A DNA stretch of 64,000 nt from an uncultured Emticicia sp. (GCF_937903345.1 NZ_CALCZQ010000032.1:62001-126000), one strand, 5' to 3'. Positions 37,202 to 46,226 are shown, numbered from the stretch's first letter. Translations and numbers: made by a program. The notes: a model not told the origin generated them from the letters alone.

Positions 37202-37447
37202 TTATGATTGATATTCCGTTTGTGCCATCATTTGGTCAATATCAATTTCTATTACTTTCCCGCTACGGGCATTTTTAAGGGCTTGCATCAAATGATTTTT
37301 GTTGGCTTCCGATTGCAACAAATATTCAGTTTCGTCCATTTCTACATCAATTGTGAGTCGAATCGTACGATTTTTAAATAACTGCTTAATTGCTTTTAAA
37401 AAATCAGCGTTGAGTTCGTTTGCATTGAGTTCAAATGTACTTGTCAT
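37202..37447 (-). CDS. Antitoxin partner of the YoeB-type toxin
   Basis: 81 residues, immediately upstream of the toxin gene on the same strand. It is not obviously YefM/Phd; the N-terminal FELNANELNADFLKAIKQLF and acidic C-terminus IEIDIDQMMAQ suit a small DNA-binding N-domain plus an unfolded toxin-binding tail. It probably neutralises the toxin and represses the promoter, by analogy with other pairs. The start is ATG at 37447. A -7-like box lies 20 bases upstream. Confidence 0.82.
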   Translation of the reverse strand: MTSTFELNANELNADFLKAIKQLFKNRTIRLTIDVEMDETEYLLQSEANKNHLMQALKNARSGKVIEIDIDQMMAQTEYQS

Positions 37448-37466
37448 ATTTTCAAATTTTAATGCA

Positions 37467-37474
37467 CAAATATA
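37467..37474 (-). promoter_or_regulatory. Candidate -7 promoter box for the YoeB module
   Basis: On the minus strand it reads TATATTTG, a full match to the Bacteroidota -7 consensus TAnnTTTG, 20 bases upstream of the antitoxin ATG. No clear -33 TTG is seen. Confidence 0.35.
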
Positions 37475-37540
37475 GTATTTTTAAGCTTATTTTATTTAAT
37501 CACTAGGGTTTTTGTTCAAAATCAAGAAAATTTATTGTGT

Positions 37541-37580
37541 ACAAAAAAAGCCTTGATAATCTTCAGACTATCAAGGCTTT
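37541..37580 (-). terminator. Intrinsic terminator of typA
   Basis: A hairpin with 12-bp stem AAAGCCTTGATA/TATCAAGGCTTT and a run of T on the minus strand, 17 bases after the typA stop. It is identical to the copy at 36767-36806. Confidence 0.88.
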
Positions 37581-37597
37581 AATATATTTCTCAGAAA

Positions 37598-39418
37598 TTA
37601 AGCTCCTGCAAAAGCGTTTTTGCTTTCTGCACGTTTACGCTCGTTTTCGTCAAGGTAAATCTTACGCATGCGAATTGATTTTGGCGTAATTTCCAAATAT
37701 TCGTCTTTTTGGATATATTCCATGGCATCTTCTAAAGAGAAGTTTACTTTTGGAGCAATCTTCACGTTATTATCTGTACCCGATGCACGCATATTTGTTA
37801 ATTGCTTGGCAGTCTGAACGTTCACAACGATATCATTCTGACGGTTATGCTCGCCAATTACCATACCCATATAAATTTCTTCGTTCGGGTCAATAAAGAA
37901 TACACCTCTATCTTGTAATTTGTCAATCGAATAAGGAGTCGCGGGGCCGTTACCACTTGCAATCAATGAACCGTTTACACGGCCAGGAATTGCACCTTTA
38001 AAAGGCTCATAAGATTTGAAACGGTGGTTCATAATTGCTTCACCATAAGTTGCTGTCAATACGCTCGAACGTAAGCCAATCAAACCACGCGAAGGAATAT
38101 TAAACTCAAGGTGTTGTAAATCTCCTTTAGGCTCCATAATTAATAACTCGCCTTTACGTTGGGTTGCCAATTCGATTACTTTTCCAGCAGTTTCTTCCGG
38201 TACATCAACAACCAATGTTTCGATTGGCTCGAGACGACGACCATTTTCGTCTTCTTTATATAATACTTGTGGTTGTCCAACTTGGATTTCATAACCTTCA
38301 CGACGCATTGTTTCGATAAGGACAGACAAGTGAAGAATACCACGACCAAATACTAAGAATTTATCTTCAGTATCACCCGTTTGAACTCTTAATGCAAGAT
38401 TTTTTTCAATTTCTTTCATTAAACGGTCGCGTAAATGACGTGATGTTACGAATTTACCTTCTTTTCCGAAGAAAGGAGAGTTGTTAATCGTAAACAACAT
38501 ATTCATCGTTGGCTCATCAATCGAAATACGTGGTAGTGGCTCTGGATTTTCAATATCAGCTATTGTATCACCAATTTCAAAATCTTCAATACCTGTTACA
38601 GCACAAATTTCGCCAGAACTTACTTCAGCAACTTTTACTTTACCAAGTCCTTCAAATACTTGAAGTTCTTTGATTTTGTTTCTCTTGATAGTTCCGTCAG
38701 CTTTACAAAGTGCAATTTGCATACCTTCTTTCAGCGTTCCTCTCGCCACACGACCAATGGCTATTCGACCAACAAACGATGAATAATCTAGTGAAGTGAT
38801 TTGCATTTGAGGTGTTCCATCAACCACTGGAGAAGCAGGGATATGCTCAATCACTGCATCAAGTAAAGGAACGATATCTGTCGTTGGAGTTTTCCAATCT
38901 GTGCTCATCCAACCTTGTTTTGATGAACCATAAAGACAAGGGAAGTCAAGTTGGTCTTCGGTTGCCTCGAGGTTAAACATCAAATCGAAAACTTGTTCGT
39001 GAACCTCGTCAGGACGACAGTTTTCTTTATCAACTTTATTTACCACAACGATTGGTTTCAAGCCTAAAGCAAGGGCTTTTCCTAAAACGAAACGTGTTTG
39101 TGGCATTGGTCCTTCAAAAGCATCAACTAATAAAATTACGCCATCGGCTAATTTCAATACACGCTCCACTTCTCCACCAAAGTCGGAGTGACCTGGGGTA
39201 TCAATAATGTTAATTTTAACACCATTATATCTTACTGACACGTTTTTAGAAACGATAGTAATTCCACGCTCACGCTCAAGGTCATTATTGTCAAGAATCA
39301 AGTCACCAAATTCTTGGTTGTCTCTAAACAATTTAGACGCATGAATGATTTTATCAACCAGTGTAGTTTTACCGTGGTCAACGTGGGCAATAATGGCGAT
39401 GTTTCTGATATTATTCAT
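37598..39418 (-). CDS. typA: Ribosome-associated GTPase TypA/BipA
   Basis: A translational GTPase (606 residues) that binds the ribosome and affects 50S assembly and stress growth. The G-domain motifs are visible: AHVDHGKTT (G1, about 10-18), RGITI (G2), DTPGHSDF (G3) and NKVD (G4). EF-G-like domains and the BipA C-terminal domain follow (PSRGLIGLRS, HRFKSYEPFKG). The start is ATG at 39418. Its last 29 codons and terminator are duplicated 774 bases downstream. Confidence 0.96.
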   Translation of the reverse strand: MNNIRNIAIIAHVDHGKTTLVDKIIHASKLFRDNQEFGDLILDNNDLERERGITIVSKNVSVRYNGVKINIIDTPGHSDFGGEVERVLKLADGVILLVDAFEGPMPQTRFVLGKALALGLKPIVVVNKVDKENCRPDEVHEQVFDLMFNLEATEDQLDFPCLYGSSKQGWMSTDWKTPTTDIVPLLDAVIEHIPASPVVDGTPQMQITSLDYSSFVGRIAIGRVARGTLKEGMQIALCKADGTIKRNKIKELQVFEGLGKVKVAEVSSGEICAVTGIEDFEIGDTIADIENPEPLPRISIDEPTMNMLFTINNSPFFGKEGKFVTSRHLRDRLMKEIEKNLALRVQTGDTEDKFLVFGRGILHLSVLIETMRREGYEIQVGQPQVLYKEDENGRRLEPIETLVVDVPEETAGKVIELATQRKGELLIMEPKGDLQHLEFNIPSRGLIGLRSSVLTATYGEAIMNHRFKSYEPFKGAIPGRVNGSLIASGNGPATPYSIDKLQDRGVFFIDPNEEIYMGMVIGEHNRQNDIVVNVQTAKQLTNMRASGTDNNVKIAPKVNFSLEDAMEYIQKDEYLEITPKSIRMRKIYLDENERKRAESKNAFAGA

Positions 39419-39767
39419 TAAATGTTTTTGTTAATTCGTTGTGCATCAACATTTACCATATTCACAACTGATAAACAAAGACGAACAACACCTTTCTTAA
39501 ATAAACCGCAAAATTATGGAATATAAATGACAAAACCTCGACTATTTTATACAATCCCCTGATTATAAAATTGTTAATAAGAATAGTACAATTATTTTCA
39601 AGAAAAGGAATGTTTCTAGCTGTTTGAAAATCCAAAGGAAGTTTAAATATGGGCTAATCTCAGACTACTTTTGTAGATTTAGTTGTATTTTAATCTCGCC
39701 TTTATTTTTTTGTTATAATTTTGTAGCTTAGATTTTTAGCACTTGGTAAATCAGACAATTAGATTAG
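39419..39767. other. Intergenic between typA and the DUF2490 gene
   Basis: A divergent promoter region of 349 bases, AT-rich, with no ORF. A TAATTTTG box at 39716-39723 may be the -7 element for the + strand gene. Confidence 0.4.
39716..39723 (+). promoter_or_regulatory. Candidate -7 promoter box
   Basis: TAATTTTG matches TAnnTTTG, 44 bases upstream of the DUF2490 start. No convincing -33 element. Confidence 0.3.
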
Positions 39768-40502
39768 GTGAGAAACGTAAAACAAACTGTTAAAATACAA
39801 AAGAAAGTCAATCAAACCATTGGCTTAGTCCTTATACTAATTTTTTCTTCTATTGCGGGGCATACACAAACTTATAATCATACTTCTGTTTGGTCGAGGT
39901 TATTGCTAAGTAAGCAAATTGGAAAATTTATCTTGTCGGGTGATATAGCTTATCGTCGACAAAATAATTTTCATTATTCAAAGTATAATTTTCTACAAAA
40001 TCCTTTTTTGGATGCCCAACGCCTCACGATAGGTTATAGGAATAAAAAATGGCTATCTAGTTTAGCCGTATCACGTTGGCACGCATACCAGAGTTTGGGA
40101 AAAGAAGCTGATTTTGAACGGCTTCCAACCGTTGAATGGCGATTTACACCGGGTATTGAATATTTTCAGAAAATTAATAAAGGCACGCTTCAATGGAGAA
40201 CTCAGTACGAATATAGAATATTTAAAGACCGTACGGCTGGTCGTTTTCGTCAACGTTTACAGTTTCGTCAGCCACTTTCAAAAACAAATAGTTTGGTTTT
40301 TTTGGAAGAATTTTTAATTGGTTCTCCACCAAATTCTACTAAAAAATTTGAGCAAAATCAACTTGGAGTTACATTTAATCACAATTTTACTGATAAGCTA
40401 GAATCTGAGATTGGCTACCGCTATATTTTTCGCCGCCGCCGAACAAGCGATGAAATTGATAACGAAAATGCACTCGTGATAGGTTTGATGCTGCGTTTGT
40501 AA
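39768..40502 (+). CDS. DUF2490 outer-membrane beta-barrel protein
   Basis: 244 residues starting with GTG at 39768; there is no alternative ATG in the first 200 codons. A signal peptide spans about residues 17-34 (IGLVLILIFSSIAGHTQ). The mature part is strands of alternating polar and aromatic residues (RRQNNFHYSKYNFLQNP, WRTQYEYRIFKDR, YRYIFRRRR), ending in LRL, which fits a DUF2490 outer-membrane barrel. Function unknown. A palindromic 21-bp repeat lies 22 bases after the stop. Confidence 0.85.
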   Translation: MRNVKQTVKIQKKVNQTIGLVLILIFSSIAGHTQTYNHTSVWSRLLLSKQIGKFILSGDIAYRRQNNFHYSKYNFLQNPFLDAQRLTIGYRNKKWLSSLAVSRWHAYQSLGKEADFERLPTVEWRFTPGIEYFQKINKGTLQWRTQYEYRIFKDRTAGRFRQRLQFRQPLSKTNSLVFLEEFLIGSPPNSTKKFEQNQLGVTFNHNFTDKLESEIGYRYIFRRRRTSDEIDNENALVIGLMLRL

Positions 40503-40524
40503 AAGACCATTAAAAAAAATGCAG

Positions 40525-40545
40525 GAAAGTCCAAATTGGACGTTG
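40525..40545. repeat. 21-bp palindromic repeat, isolated copy
   Basis: GAAAGTCCAAATTGGACGTTG matches the palindrome found after lysS. As with copy 1 there, it lies a short distance (22 bases) past a stop codon. Confidence 0.7.
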
Positions 40546-40684
40546 CTTAGAAAATCATCTGCATTATTAGATTTAACTAGAATAAAGTCAAAAAAATATT
40601 AGAAAAAAGCAAAAATTTAGGTTTTATGCTTGAAAAAGAGTGCGTACTTTGTTATATTATTTTACTTTATTCAATCCAAAAATC

Positions 40685-41716
40685 ATGAAAAAATTATTTA
40701 TGCTTTTTTCACTCCTGCCTGCAGTCCTTTTTGGACAAACAAAGCCTGTGAAAATTGTACGTGACGATGCCAATAAAAAAGTAGATGTCTTGGTTGATGG
40801 TAAGGCTTTCACTTCTTATATCTACCCAGGCCCAGATGTGTTGAAAAAAGCTGTCCTGTATCCAGTGCGTACATCCGAAGGAACGCTTATTACTCGTGGC
40901 TGGCCAATGGACCCTCGGCCGGGGGAGCGTATTGACCACCCTCATCATGTAGGTGTATGGTTTAATTATGAAGACGTAAACGGACACGATTTTTGGAATA
41001 ATTCCAATACTCCGCCAAACCCAATGGGAGTTTACGGTACCATCGTACATACGGGAATCAATTCTGTAAAATCGGGTAAAAACAAAGGTTCGTTAGTCGT
41101 AACTGCCAATTGGCTCGACAAAGATGGTAAGTTGATGTTAAAAGAAGTTACAACATATGTATTCCAAGGAACTGATAAGCAACGTATTACGGATAGAATT
41201 ACAACACTAACGGCTGTCGATAAAGAGGTTTTATTTAAAGATGTGAAAGATGGCACATTTGCCATTCGTTTGGCTCGACAGTTGGAGCATCCATCTACAA
41301 AAGCAGAAATCTTTACTGATGCAAGTGGCGTGGCAACGAAAGTTCCTTCGCTTGATAATGCAGGAATTACAGGAAGCTACCGTAACAAAGAAGGAATTGA
41401 AGGTGAAGATACTTGGGCAAAACGCTCGGATTGGGTAAATCTTCGAGGCAAAATTGGTGAAGAAAAGATTTCGGTAGCGATTATAGACCACCCGAAAAAT
41501 GTTGGTTATCCTACTTATTGGCATTCACGTGGATATGGTCTTTTCTCTGCAAATCCACTTGGACAAAAAGCATTTTCAAATGGTAAAGATGTCTTGAATT
41601 TTAAACTTGCCCCTAATCAATCAACTACTTTCCGTTTTAGATTAGTGGTAACTTCTGGCGAAGTTTCAGACACAGAAATGAATAAATTAACAGCTGATTT
41701 TGCAAAAGTGCAGTAA
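40685..41716 (+). CDS. PmoA-like (DUF6807) secreted protein
   Basis: An exported protein of 343 residues from the ATG at 40685; the open frame runs to a GTG 15 codons upstream. The signal peptide ends near LLPAVLFGQ. The body resembles the DUF6807/PmoA family, with DHPHHVGVWFNYEDVNGHDF, a histidine cluster that suggests metal or sugar binding, and YPTYWHSRGYGLFSANPLG near the end. The family is often linked to sugar catabolism in Bacteroidota, but its reaction is not defined. It is single-gene, followed by a strong terminator. Confidence 0.86.
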   Translation: MKKLFMLFSLLPAVLFGQTKPVKIVRDDANKKVDVLVDGKAFTSYIYPGPDVLKKAVLYPVRTSEGTLITRGWPMDPRPGERIDHPHHVGVWFNYEDVNGHDFWNNSNTPPNPMGVYGTIVHTGINSVKSGKNKGSLVVTANWLDKDGKLMLKEVTTYVFQGTDKQRITDRITTLTAVDKEVLFKDVKDGTFAIRLARQLEHPSTKAEIFTDASGVATKVPSLDNAGITGSYRNKEGIEGEDTWAKRSDWVNLRGKIGEEKISVAIIDHPKNVGYPTYWHSRGYGLFSANPLGQKAFSNGKDVLNFKLAPNQSTTFRFRLVVTSGEVSDTEMNKLTADFAKVQ

Positions 41717-41737
41717 GATTATAGATTTTTAGAAGCG

Positions 41738-41774
41738 AAAAACGTGGCATATTTTAAGAATGTGCCACGTTTTT
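41738..41774. terminator. Terminator after the PmoA-like gene
   Basis: A 12-bp stem AAAAACGTGGCA (41738-41749) with TGCCACGTTTTT (41763-41774), 13-base loop, T-rich tail. Confidence 0.88.
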
Positions 41775-41998
41775 AATTAGAATGAATGCACCAATTTTTA
41801 AAAATATCACCCCACCATAGCTATTCAACACTTTCTGTTTTTTGGATTAATACCTTTTCTCCAAGCAGTTATAATATTTGTAGGTATCACCACAAAACTA
41901 TATTTATTACTTGTAAAAAATGCAGTATATAAGCATAATAGACCTCAAACTGTTAATAATATGCTATGAATCATTGAGTTTTATTTTTGGTTTTGCAA

Positions 41999-42033
41999 CA
42001 TTCTTAATTCTACATTCGTAAATCGTAATTCTT
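41999..42033. repeat. Degenerate heptamer array
   Basis: Five 7-base units (CATTCTT, AATTCTA, CATTCGT, AAATCGT, AATTCTT) end 2 bases before the stop codon of the minus-strand alcohol dehydrogenase gene. Confidence 0.65.
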
Positions 42034-42035
42034 TT

Positions 42036-43193
42036 TTAAGCAATACTCATTTCCAAAATTTCGGCCACAACGGCAGGTGTAATATCGGCTTTTTCGCCAA
42101 AATTAACCCCTCTTACTTCAAAACGCTTTACAATTTTGGCAATAGTTTCTTGATTTACGCCATATTCGCTGGCTTTTATTGGCAAACCTAAAGATTCATA
42201 AAACTCGCCAGTTTTCTGAATTGCTCCCGCAACCAATGCATCATCAGTTCCGCTCAAATTCCAAACTCTTTTAGCATATTGAATGAGTTTTTCTCGCTTG
42301 CTGTCTTGCTTAATTTTTAATAAATGAGGCAAAACAACTGCTAAGCTTCGTGCATGGTCAATGCCATGAAAAGCAGTCAGTTCATGTCCGATTTGGTGCG
42401 TTGCCCAATCTTGCGGAACCCCCAAACTTATAAAACCATTGAGAGCCACCGTTGCCGCCCACATAAAATTGGCACGAGCTTCATAATCAGTTGGGTTTTC
42501 AAGCGTTTTCGGTGCAACTTCAATCAAAGTTTGAATAATAGATTCCGCAAAACGGTCTTGAATCTGAGCATCAACTGGGTAAGTCAAATACTGCTCCATT
42601 ACGTGGGTAAAAGCATCGGCAATGCCATTGGCAATTTGGCGAGGCGGTAATGAATAGGTAGTTTCTGGGTCAAGAATTGAGAAAGTTGGATAAACCAACG
42701 GATTTCCCATTCCTTTCTTTTCTTGCGTAGATTTTTTACTGATTACAGCAAAATAATTCATTTCTGAACCAGTGGCTGGCAAAGTAATCACCGAACCGAT
42801 TGGAATCGCTTTTTTGAACTTGGCTTGTCCTGTTACAATCTGCCAGGCGTCGTCGCCTTCAAACGGTATGGCGGCCGCAATAAATTTTGTGCCATCCAGC
42901 ACTGAGCCACCACCAACGGCGAGCAAAAATGTAATTTCTTCTTTACGCCCCAACTCAACGGCCTGCATGAGCGTTTCGTAGGTCGGGTTTGCCTCGATTC
43001 CGCCAAATTCTACGATATTTCTGCCTTCGAGGGCTATTTTAACTTGTTCATAAACTCCATTTTGGAAGATGCTTCCACCCCCATAAGTGAGTAAAATCTT
43101 TGCATCGGCAGGAATTTGCTTACTCAGTTGTGCAATTTGACCTTTGCCAAAAAGTATTTTTACTGGATTTTGATAGACGAAATTATTGAACAT
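42036..43193 (-). CDS. Iron-containing alcohol dehydrogenase
   Basis: A cytoplasmic NAD(P)H-dependent alcohol/aldehyde oxidoreductase of 385 residues. The nucleotide motif is GGGSVLDGTKFIAAA. Metal ligands are Asp and His in GIADAFTHVMEQYLT and the histidines of HQIGHELTAFHGIDHARSLA. Overall it resembles YqhD/BdhA (NADPH-preferring) enzymes, which reduce short-chain and toxic aldehydes; the physiological substrate is inferred. The start is ATG at 43193. It is divergent in job from the adjacent rRNA methyltransferase gene, though on the same strand. Confidence 0.92.
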   Translation of the reverse strand: MFNNFVYQNPVKILFGKGQIAQLSKQIPADAKILLTYGGGSIFQNGVYEQVKIALEGRNIVEFGGIEANPTYETLMQAVELGRKEEITFLLAVGGGSVLDGTKFIAAAIPFEGDDAWQIVTGQAKFKKAIPIGSVITLPATGSEMNYFAVISKKSTQEKKGMGNPLVYPTFSILDPETTYSLPPRQIANGIADAFTHVMEQYLTYPVDAQIQDRFAESIIQTLIEVAPKTLENPTDYEARANFMWAATVALNGFISLGVPQDWATHQIGHELTAFHGIDHARSLAVVLPHLLKIKQDSKREKLIQYAKRVWNLSGTDDALVAGAIQKTGEFYESLGLPIKASEYGVNQETIAKIVKRFEVRGVNFGEKADITPAVVAEILEMSIA

Positions 43194-43310
43194 TAGCTTT
43201 TTGTTTGATGATTCTTTCTATTTCAAACAAAGCTATTTTGAATAAAGTTTTTTCTAACAAATATTAAATAAGTACGGAGGGATGAATGGTTGAGCCTCCA
43301 TGGTAAAATA

Positions 43311-44666
43311 TCATTCAGGAATATCCATCCGTATTCTCCATTCTTTTGGTAAATAATTGTTCATTCTATTACCAATAACTTTCATAAAACCAAGATTTAA
43401 GCCTTCATAACGAGCCAAAATCCATCCAATTTCTACATTTTCTACTGAAATTTGTTCTTTTTTCAAAAACTTCAAAGCGTCTTCTTTTGTTAAATCAACA
43501 TGCGGTAATTCAGGCGAAATTGCCGTACTCAATGCCAAATCATGGCTCGGAATAAAATCATCACCTTTAAATTTTCCAATCTCAAAACCCGATGAGCGTT
43601 TCTGCAAAACTCTCAAAATTGTAGAATATTCATTGGCTAAATTAGTAGGAATGGCTACGATTGCACCTTCTGGCTTTTCGTAAAACTCAAAATATTCTGG
43701 ATTGGCTAGCCATTTTTTTATTAATTCAACCTTTTTTTGAGGAACACGGTTAAATTTAACTTTCCCTCTTACTTCTGCTCTTGAGCCTTGCGTTTTTTTG
43801 AAAACAGCCAAATAAAAACCTTCACCTTTGGTTTTATGAGGAAAAAACTGGTAACCAAAACCTTTCTCAGTAATTTGCCAATCAGCAGGAATATTTAGCT
43901 TAACTTCCTCAAAATCAGCGGTTTGTGTGAGCCATTTTGCATTTTCTTGATTTTCTTTCTCGTTATAAGTGCAAGTTGAATAGCACAAATAACCATCAGG
44001 AGCAACCAACATTGCCGCTGCTTGTAAAATACGTTTTTGGCGAGCCGAACAAAGTTGCACACTATCAACTGACCACTCAGTGCGTGCTTTCGGGTCTTTT
44101 CTGAAAAGTCCCTCGCCCGAACAAGGTGCATCGGTCAGCACCAAATCAAAAAAGCCTTCCAAGTCAATCATATCTTCGGGATCGTGGTTGCTCACGATAT
44201 AGTTCGGGAATCCCCATTTTTCGAGATTTTCTTTCAATGGTGCAACTCTGCTTTTGATAACCTCATTGGCTACTAAAAGGCTTTTTTCGTTGAGTAAGGA
44301 AGCTAAAAGCGTAGTTTTCCCACCAGGAGCAGCACATAAATCCATTACTCTGACTGGTTTTTCAAAGTCAAGTATTTGTTTGGCTGCTTCGGCTACAAAC
44401 ATTGAAGAGGCCTCCTGTACATAATAGGCTCCCGCATGAAAAGCCGGGTCAAGCGTAAAAACTGGACGCTGTGGTAAATATCGCCCATCGGCATTCCATT
44501 TTACTGGTTCGGTATTTTGACCAAATAATATATCGCTTGTTATCTTTTTGCGAGGGTTCAGTCGTATAGCAGTAGGTCTTTCATGTTCGAGACTCTCGGC
44601 AAAAGTCAAGTATTCAGCACCTAAAATGTGCTGCATTTGGGATACGAAATTTTCGGGTAAATTCAT
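43311..44666 (-). CDS. rRNA cytosine-C5 methyltransferase, RsmF/RsmB type
   Basis: Methylates a cytosine of rRNA using SAM. It has 451 residues from the ATG at 44666; the open frame extends 26 codons upstream without homology. SAM motif VMDLCAAPGGKTTLLAS is at about 110-127. The motif IV catalytic Cys is in TDAPCSGEGLFRKDP and the motif VI Cys in YSTCTYNEKENQ. A C-terminal RNA-binding part follows (PHVDLTKEDALKFL, EGWILARYEGLNLGFMK-like). The exact position modified is unknown. Confidence 0.9.
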   Translation of the reverse strand: MNLPENFVSQMQHILGAEYLTFAESLEHERPTAIRLNPRKKITSDILFGQNTEPVKWNADGRYLPQRPVFTLDPAFHAGAYYVQEASSMFVAEAAKQILDFEKPVRVMDLCAAPGGKTTLLASLLNEKSLLVANEVIKSRVAPLKENLEKWGFPNYIVSNHDPEDMIDLEGFFDLVLTDAPCSGEGLFRKDPKARTEWSVDSVQLCSARQKRILQAAAMLVAPDGYLCYSTCTYNEKENQENAKWLTQTADFEEVKLNIPADWQITEKGFGYQFFPHKTKGEGFYLAVFKKTQGSRAEVRGKVKFNRVPQKKVELIKKWLANPEYFEFYEKPEGAIVAIPTNLANEYSTILRVLQKRSSGFEIGKFKGDDFIPSHDLALSTAISPELPHVDLTKEDALKFLKKEQISVENVEIGWILARYEGLNLGFMKVIGNRMNNYLPKEWRIRMDIPE

Positions 44667-44883
44667 TAACTTTTCATTAACAGTAAAAGTGCAACGCTCA
44701 AGGTTTTTATGGCATCTTGAAGGTAAATATAAGAAGTAAGACAAAAAACATGAGAATAAAGCTTTTCAAATTTCATATCTTTTGTTTCTTTTCTAAAATC
44801 TTTTGTCAAACAAATTTAACTAAATCGCCTATTCGAGAATATTACTCATTTTTTCACAAATTTAATTAAAACAGATTACTAAA

Positions 44884-45582
44884 ATGAGAACAATGTTCAA
44901 AACACTTGCATTTATGTTGATAGCAAACTTGACTTTTGCTCAAATTTTTGTCGGAGTGCGTGCTGGCCTTACAGGTTCGACGATGACAAAATTCAAACTG
45001 ATTGAAAATATCACGCCCGATTTCAAACTTTTAACAGCTTCATCGGGTGCTATTTTTATCGAATTTCCCATTTCGGATAGAATTTCGATTCAACCAGAAT
45101 TGACTTTTACACAGAAAGGTTTTGTGATTAACGAATCGATAAATGTGGGTGGTGGAGATAATCTTTTGGGATTGAATATTCCGATTGGTGGACGAATAGC
45201 TTTGAAAAATAATCATTTAGAAATACCACTTTTAGCAAAATTTAAGCTGGGCGACTCAAACGAAGGGCATGTGTATATTTTACTGGGGCCATCAGTCGGC
45301 TATTTGTTTGATTCAAGAGCGGTAATTCGTGTACTAAATATTTTTCCAATTCGTACAGGTTTGGGTACAGGACTTTTCAAAGATGCCGAATTGTGTGGGG
45401 TAGGGGCTTTGGGTTATGAAATTCCGTTCAGAAATGGCAGGTTTTTTATGGAAGGCCGCTACCAACATGGTTTTTCTCGTGTACTAAATCTGCCTTTGGT
45501 GCAATTGCCCGTAAGAAACCAAAGCGTAGGTTTTTCGGTAGGCTTATCGTTTGCTTTGAGGTCGAAATTGAGAGAGGTTTAA
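44884..45582 (+). CDS. Outer-membrane beta-barrel protein (PorT-like)
   Basis: 232 residues with a signal peptide ending near residue 20 (ANLTFAQ). An eight-stranded barrel of alternating residues follows (GVRAGLTGSTMTKF, ISIQPELTFTQKGF, LEIPLLAKFKLG, YQHGFSRVLN, VGFSVGLSFALRSK). It belongs to the large outer-membrane beta-barrel group that includes PorT/OmpW-like proteins; no specific role can be read. The start is ATG at 44884 or the fourth codon. An inverted repeat after the stop may act as its terminator. Confidence 0.82.
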   Translation: MRTMFKTLAFMLIANLTFAQIFVGVRAGLTGSTMTKFKLIENITPDFKLLTASSGAIFIEFPISDRISIQPELTFTQKGFVINESINVGGGDNLLGLNIPIGGRIALKNNHLEIPLLAKFKLGDSNEGHVYILLGPSVGYLFDSRAVIRVLNIFPIRTGLGTGLFKDAELCGVGALGYEIPFRNGRFFMEGRYQHGFSRVLNLPLVQLPVRNQSVGFSVGLSFALRSKLREV

Positions 45583-45591
45583 AACTTGTTG

Positions 45592-45642
45592 AATTAGGCA
45601 TTTTTGGTAAATTTGACTAAATAAACTTAAAAATGCCTAATT
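45592..45642. repeat. 14-bp inverted repeat covering the zeta gene start
   Basis: Arms AATTAGGCATTTTT (45592-45605) and AAAAATGCCTAATT (45629-45642) are perfect complements with a 23-base loop. The right arm contains the ATG of the zeta pseudogene. It may serve as the terminator of the outer-membrane gene. Confidence 0.75.
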
Positions 45643-46226
45643 TATATATCATATAGGGTTGCAATGGTGCTTGAAAAACTACTGATGCTAAAGTGCTTTT
45701 ACCTGATGTTTTCAGAATTGATACTTTTCTGAATGCCGCCGATATAATTGCTGCTCAATTAAATCCAATTTCCCCCGAAAGTGTAGTTATTCAAGCAGGT
45801 CGCCAGATGCTTAATGAAATAAATAGTGCTTTAGAGAAACAAATAGATTTTGTGATAGAAACAACATTGGCTACCAAAAGCTATGTTGAATTAGTCAAGA
45901 AAGCTCAAAACTTTGCTTATGAAGTAGTTTTGGTTTATTTTTAGATTGAAAATGCCGACCAAGCTATTGAAAGGGTAGCCCGAAGAGTTCGCCAAGGTGG
46001 ATATAATATTCCTGAAGAAGTTATCAGAAGACGTTATGAAAGTGGAATAAGAAACTTGATGAATCTTTTCTTGCCGATTGTAGATAAATGGTCAATTTAT
46101 GATAACTCAGATTATACTTCTGGACATCCGCAACTTATTGCAGAGCAGTTTCCGCAAGAAATGGTGATACTTGAGAATGTTGAAATTTGGAATACCTTGA
46201 ATATTATTAGTAAAAATGAAATATGA
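45633..46226 (+). pseudogene. Zeta toxin-like kinase gene with three in-frame stops
   Basis: Frame of 197 codons from the ATG at 45633 to the TGA at 46224-46226. It reads as a zeta toxin (P-loop kinase, which phosphorylates UDP-GlcNAc in known members): PNLYII-stop-GCNGA-stop-KTT, then LNAADIIAAQLNP, VIETTLATKSYVELVKKA, VYF-stop-IENADQAIERVARRVRQGG, EEVIRRRYESGIRNL. The stops are TAG at 45654, TGA at 45672 (the second Gly of the Walker A, GGA to TGA) and TAG at 45942 (where relatives have Trp). No frameshift is present. The next small ORF overlaps its stop. Confidence 0.88.

Larger units (their letters stand above)
41717..42035. other. Intergenic with terminator and heptamer array
   Basis: 319 bases between convergent genes. 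The terminator at 41738-41774 and the array at 41999-42033 are listed separately. No ORF seen. Confidence 0.5.

Noticed and set aside
45633..46226. Stop-codon readthrough or selenocysteine recoding in the zeta gene
   Set aside because: Two different stop codons at unrelated residues, one in the P-loop, and no sign of a SECIS element; ordinary nonsense changes explain it better.
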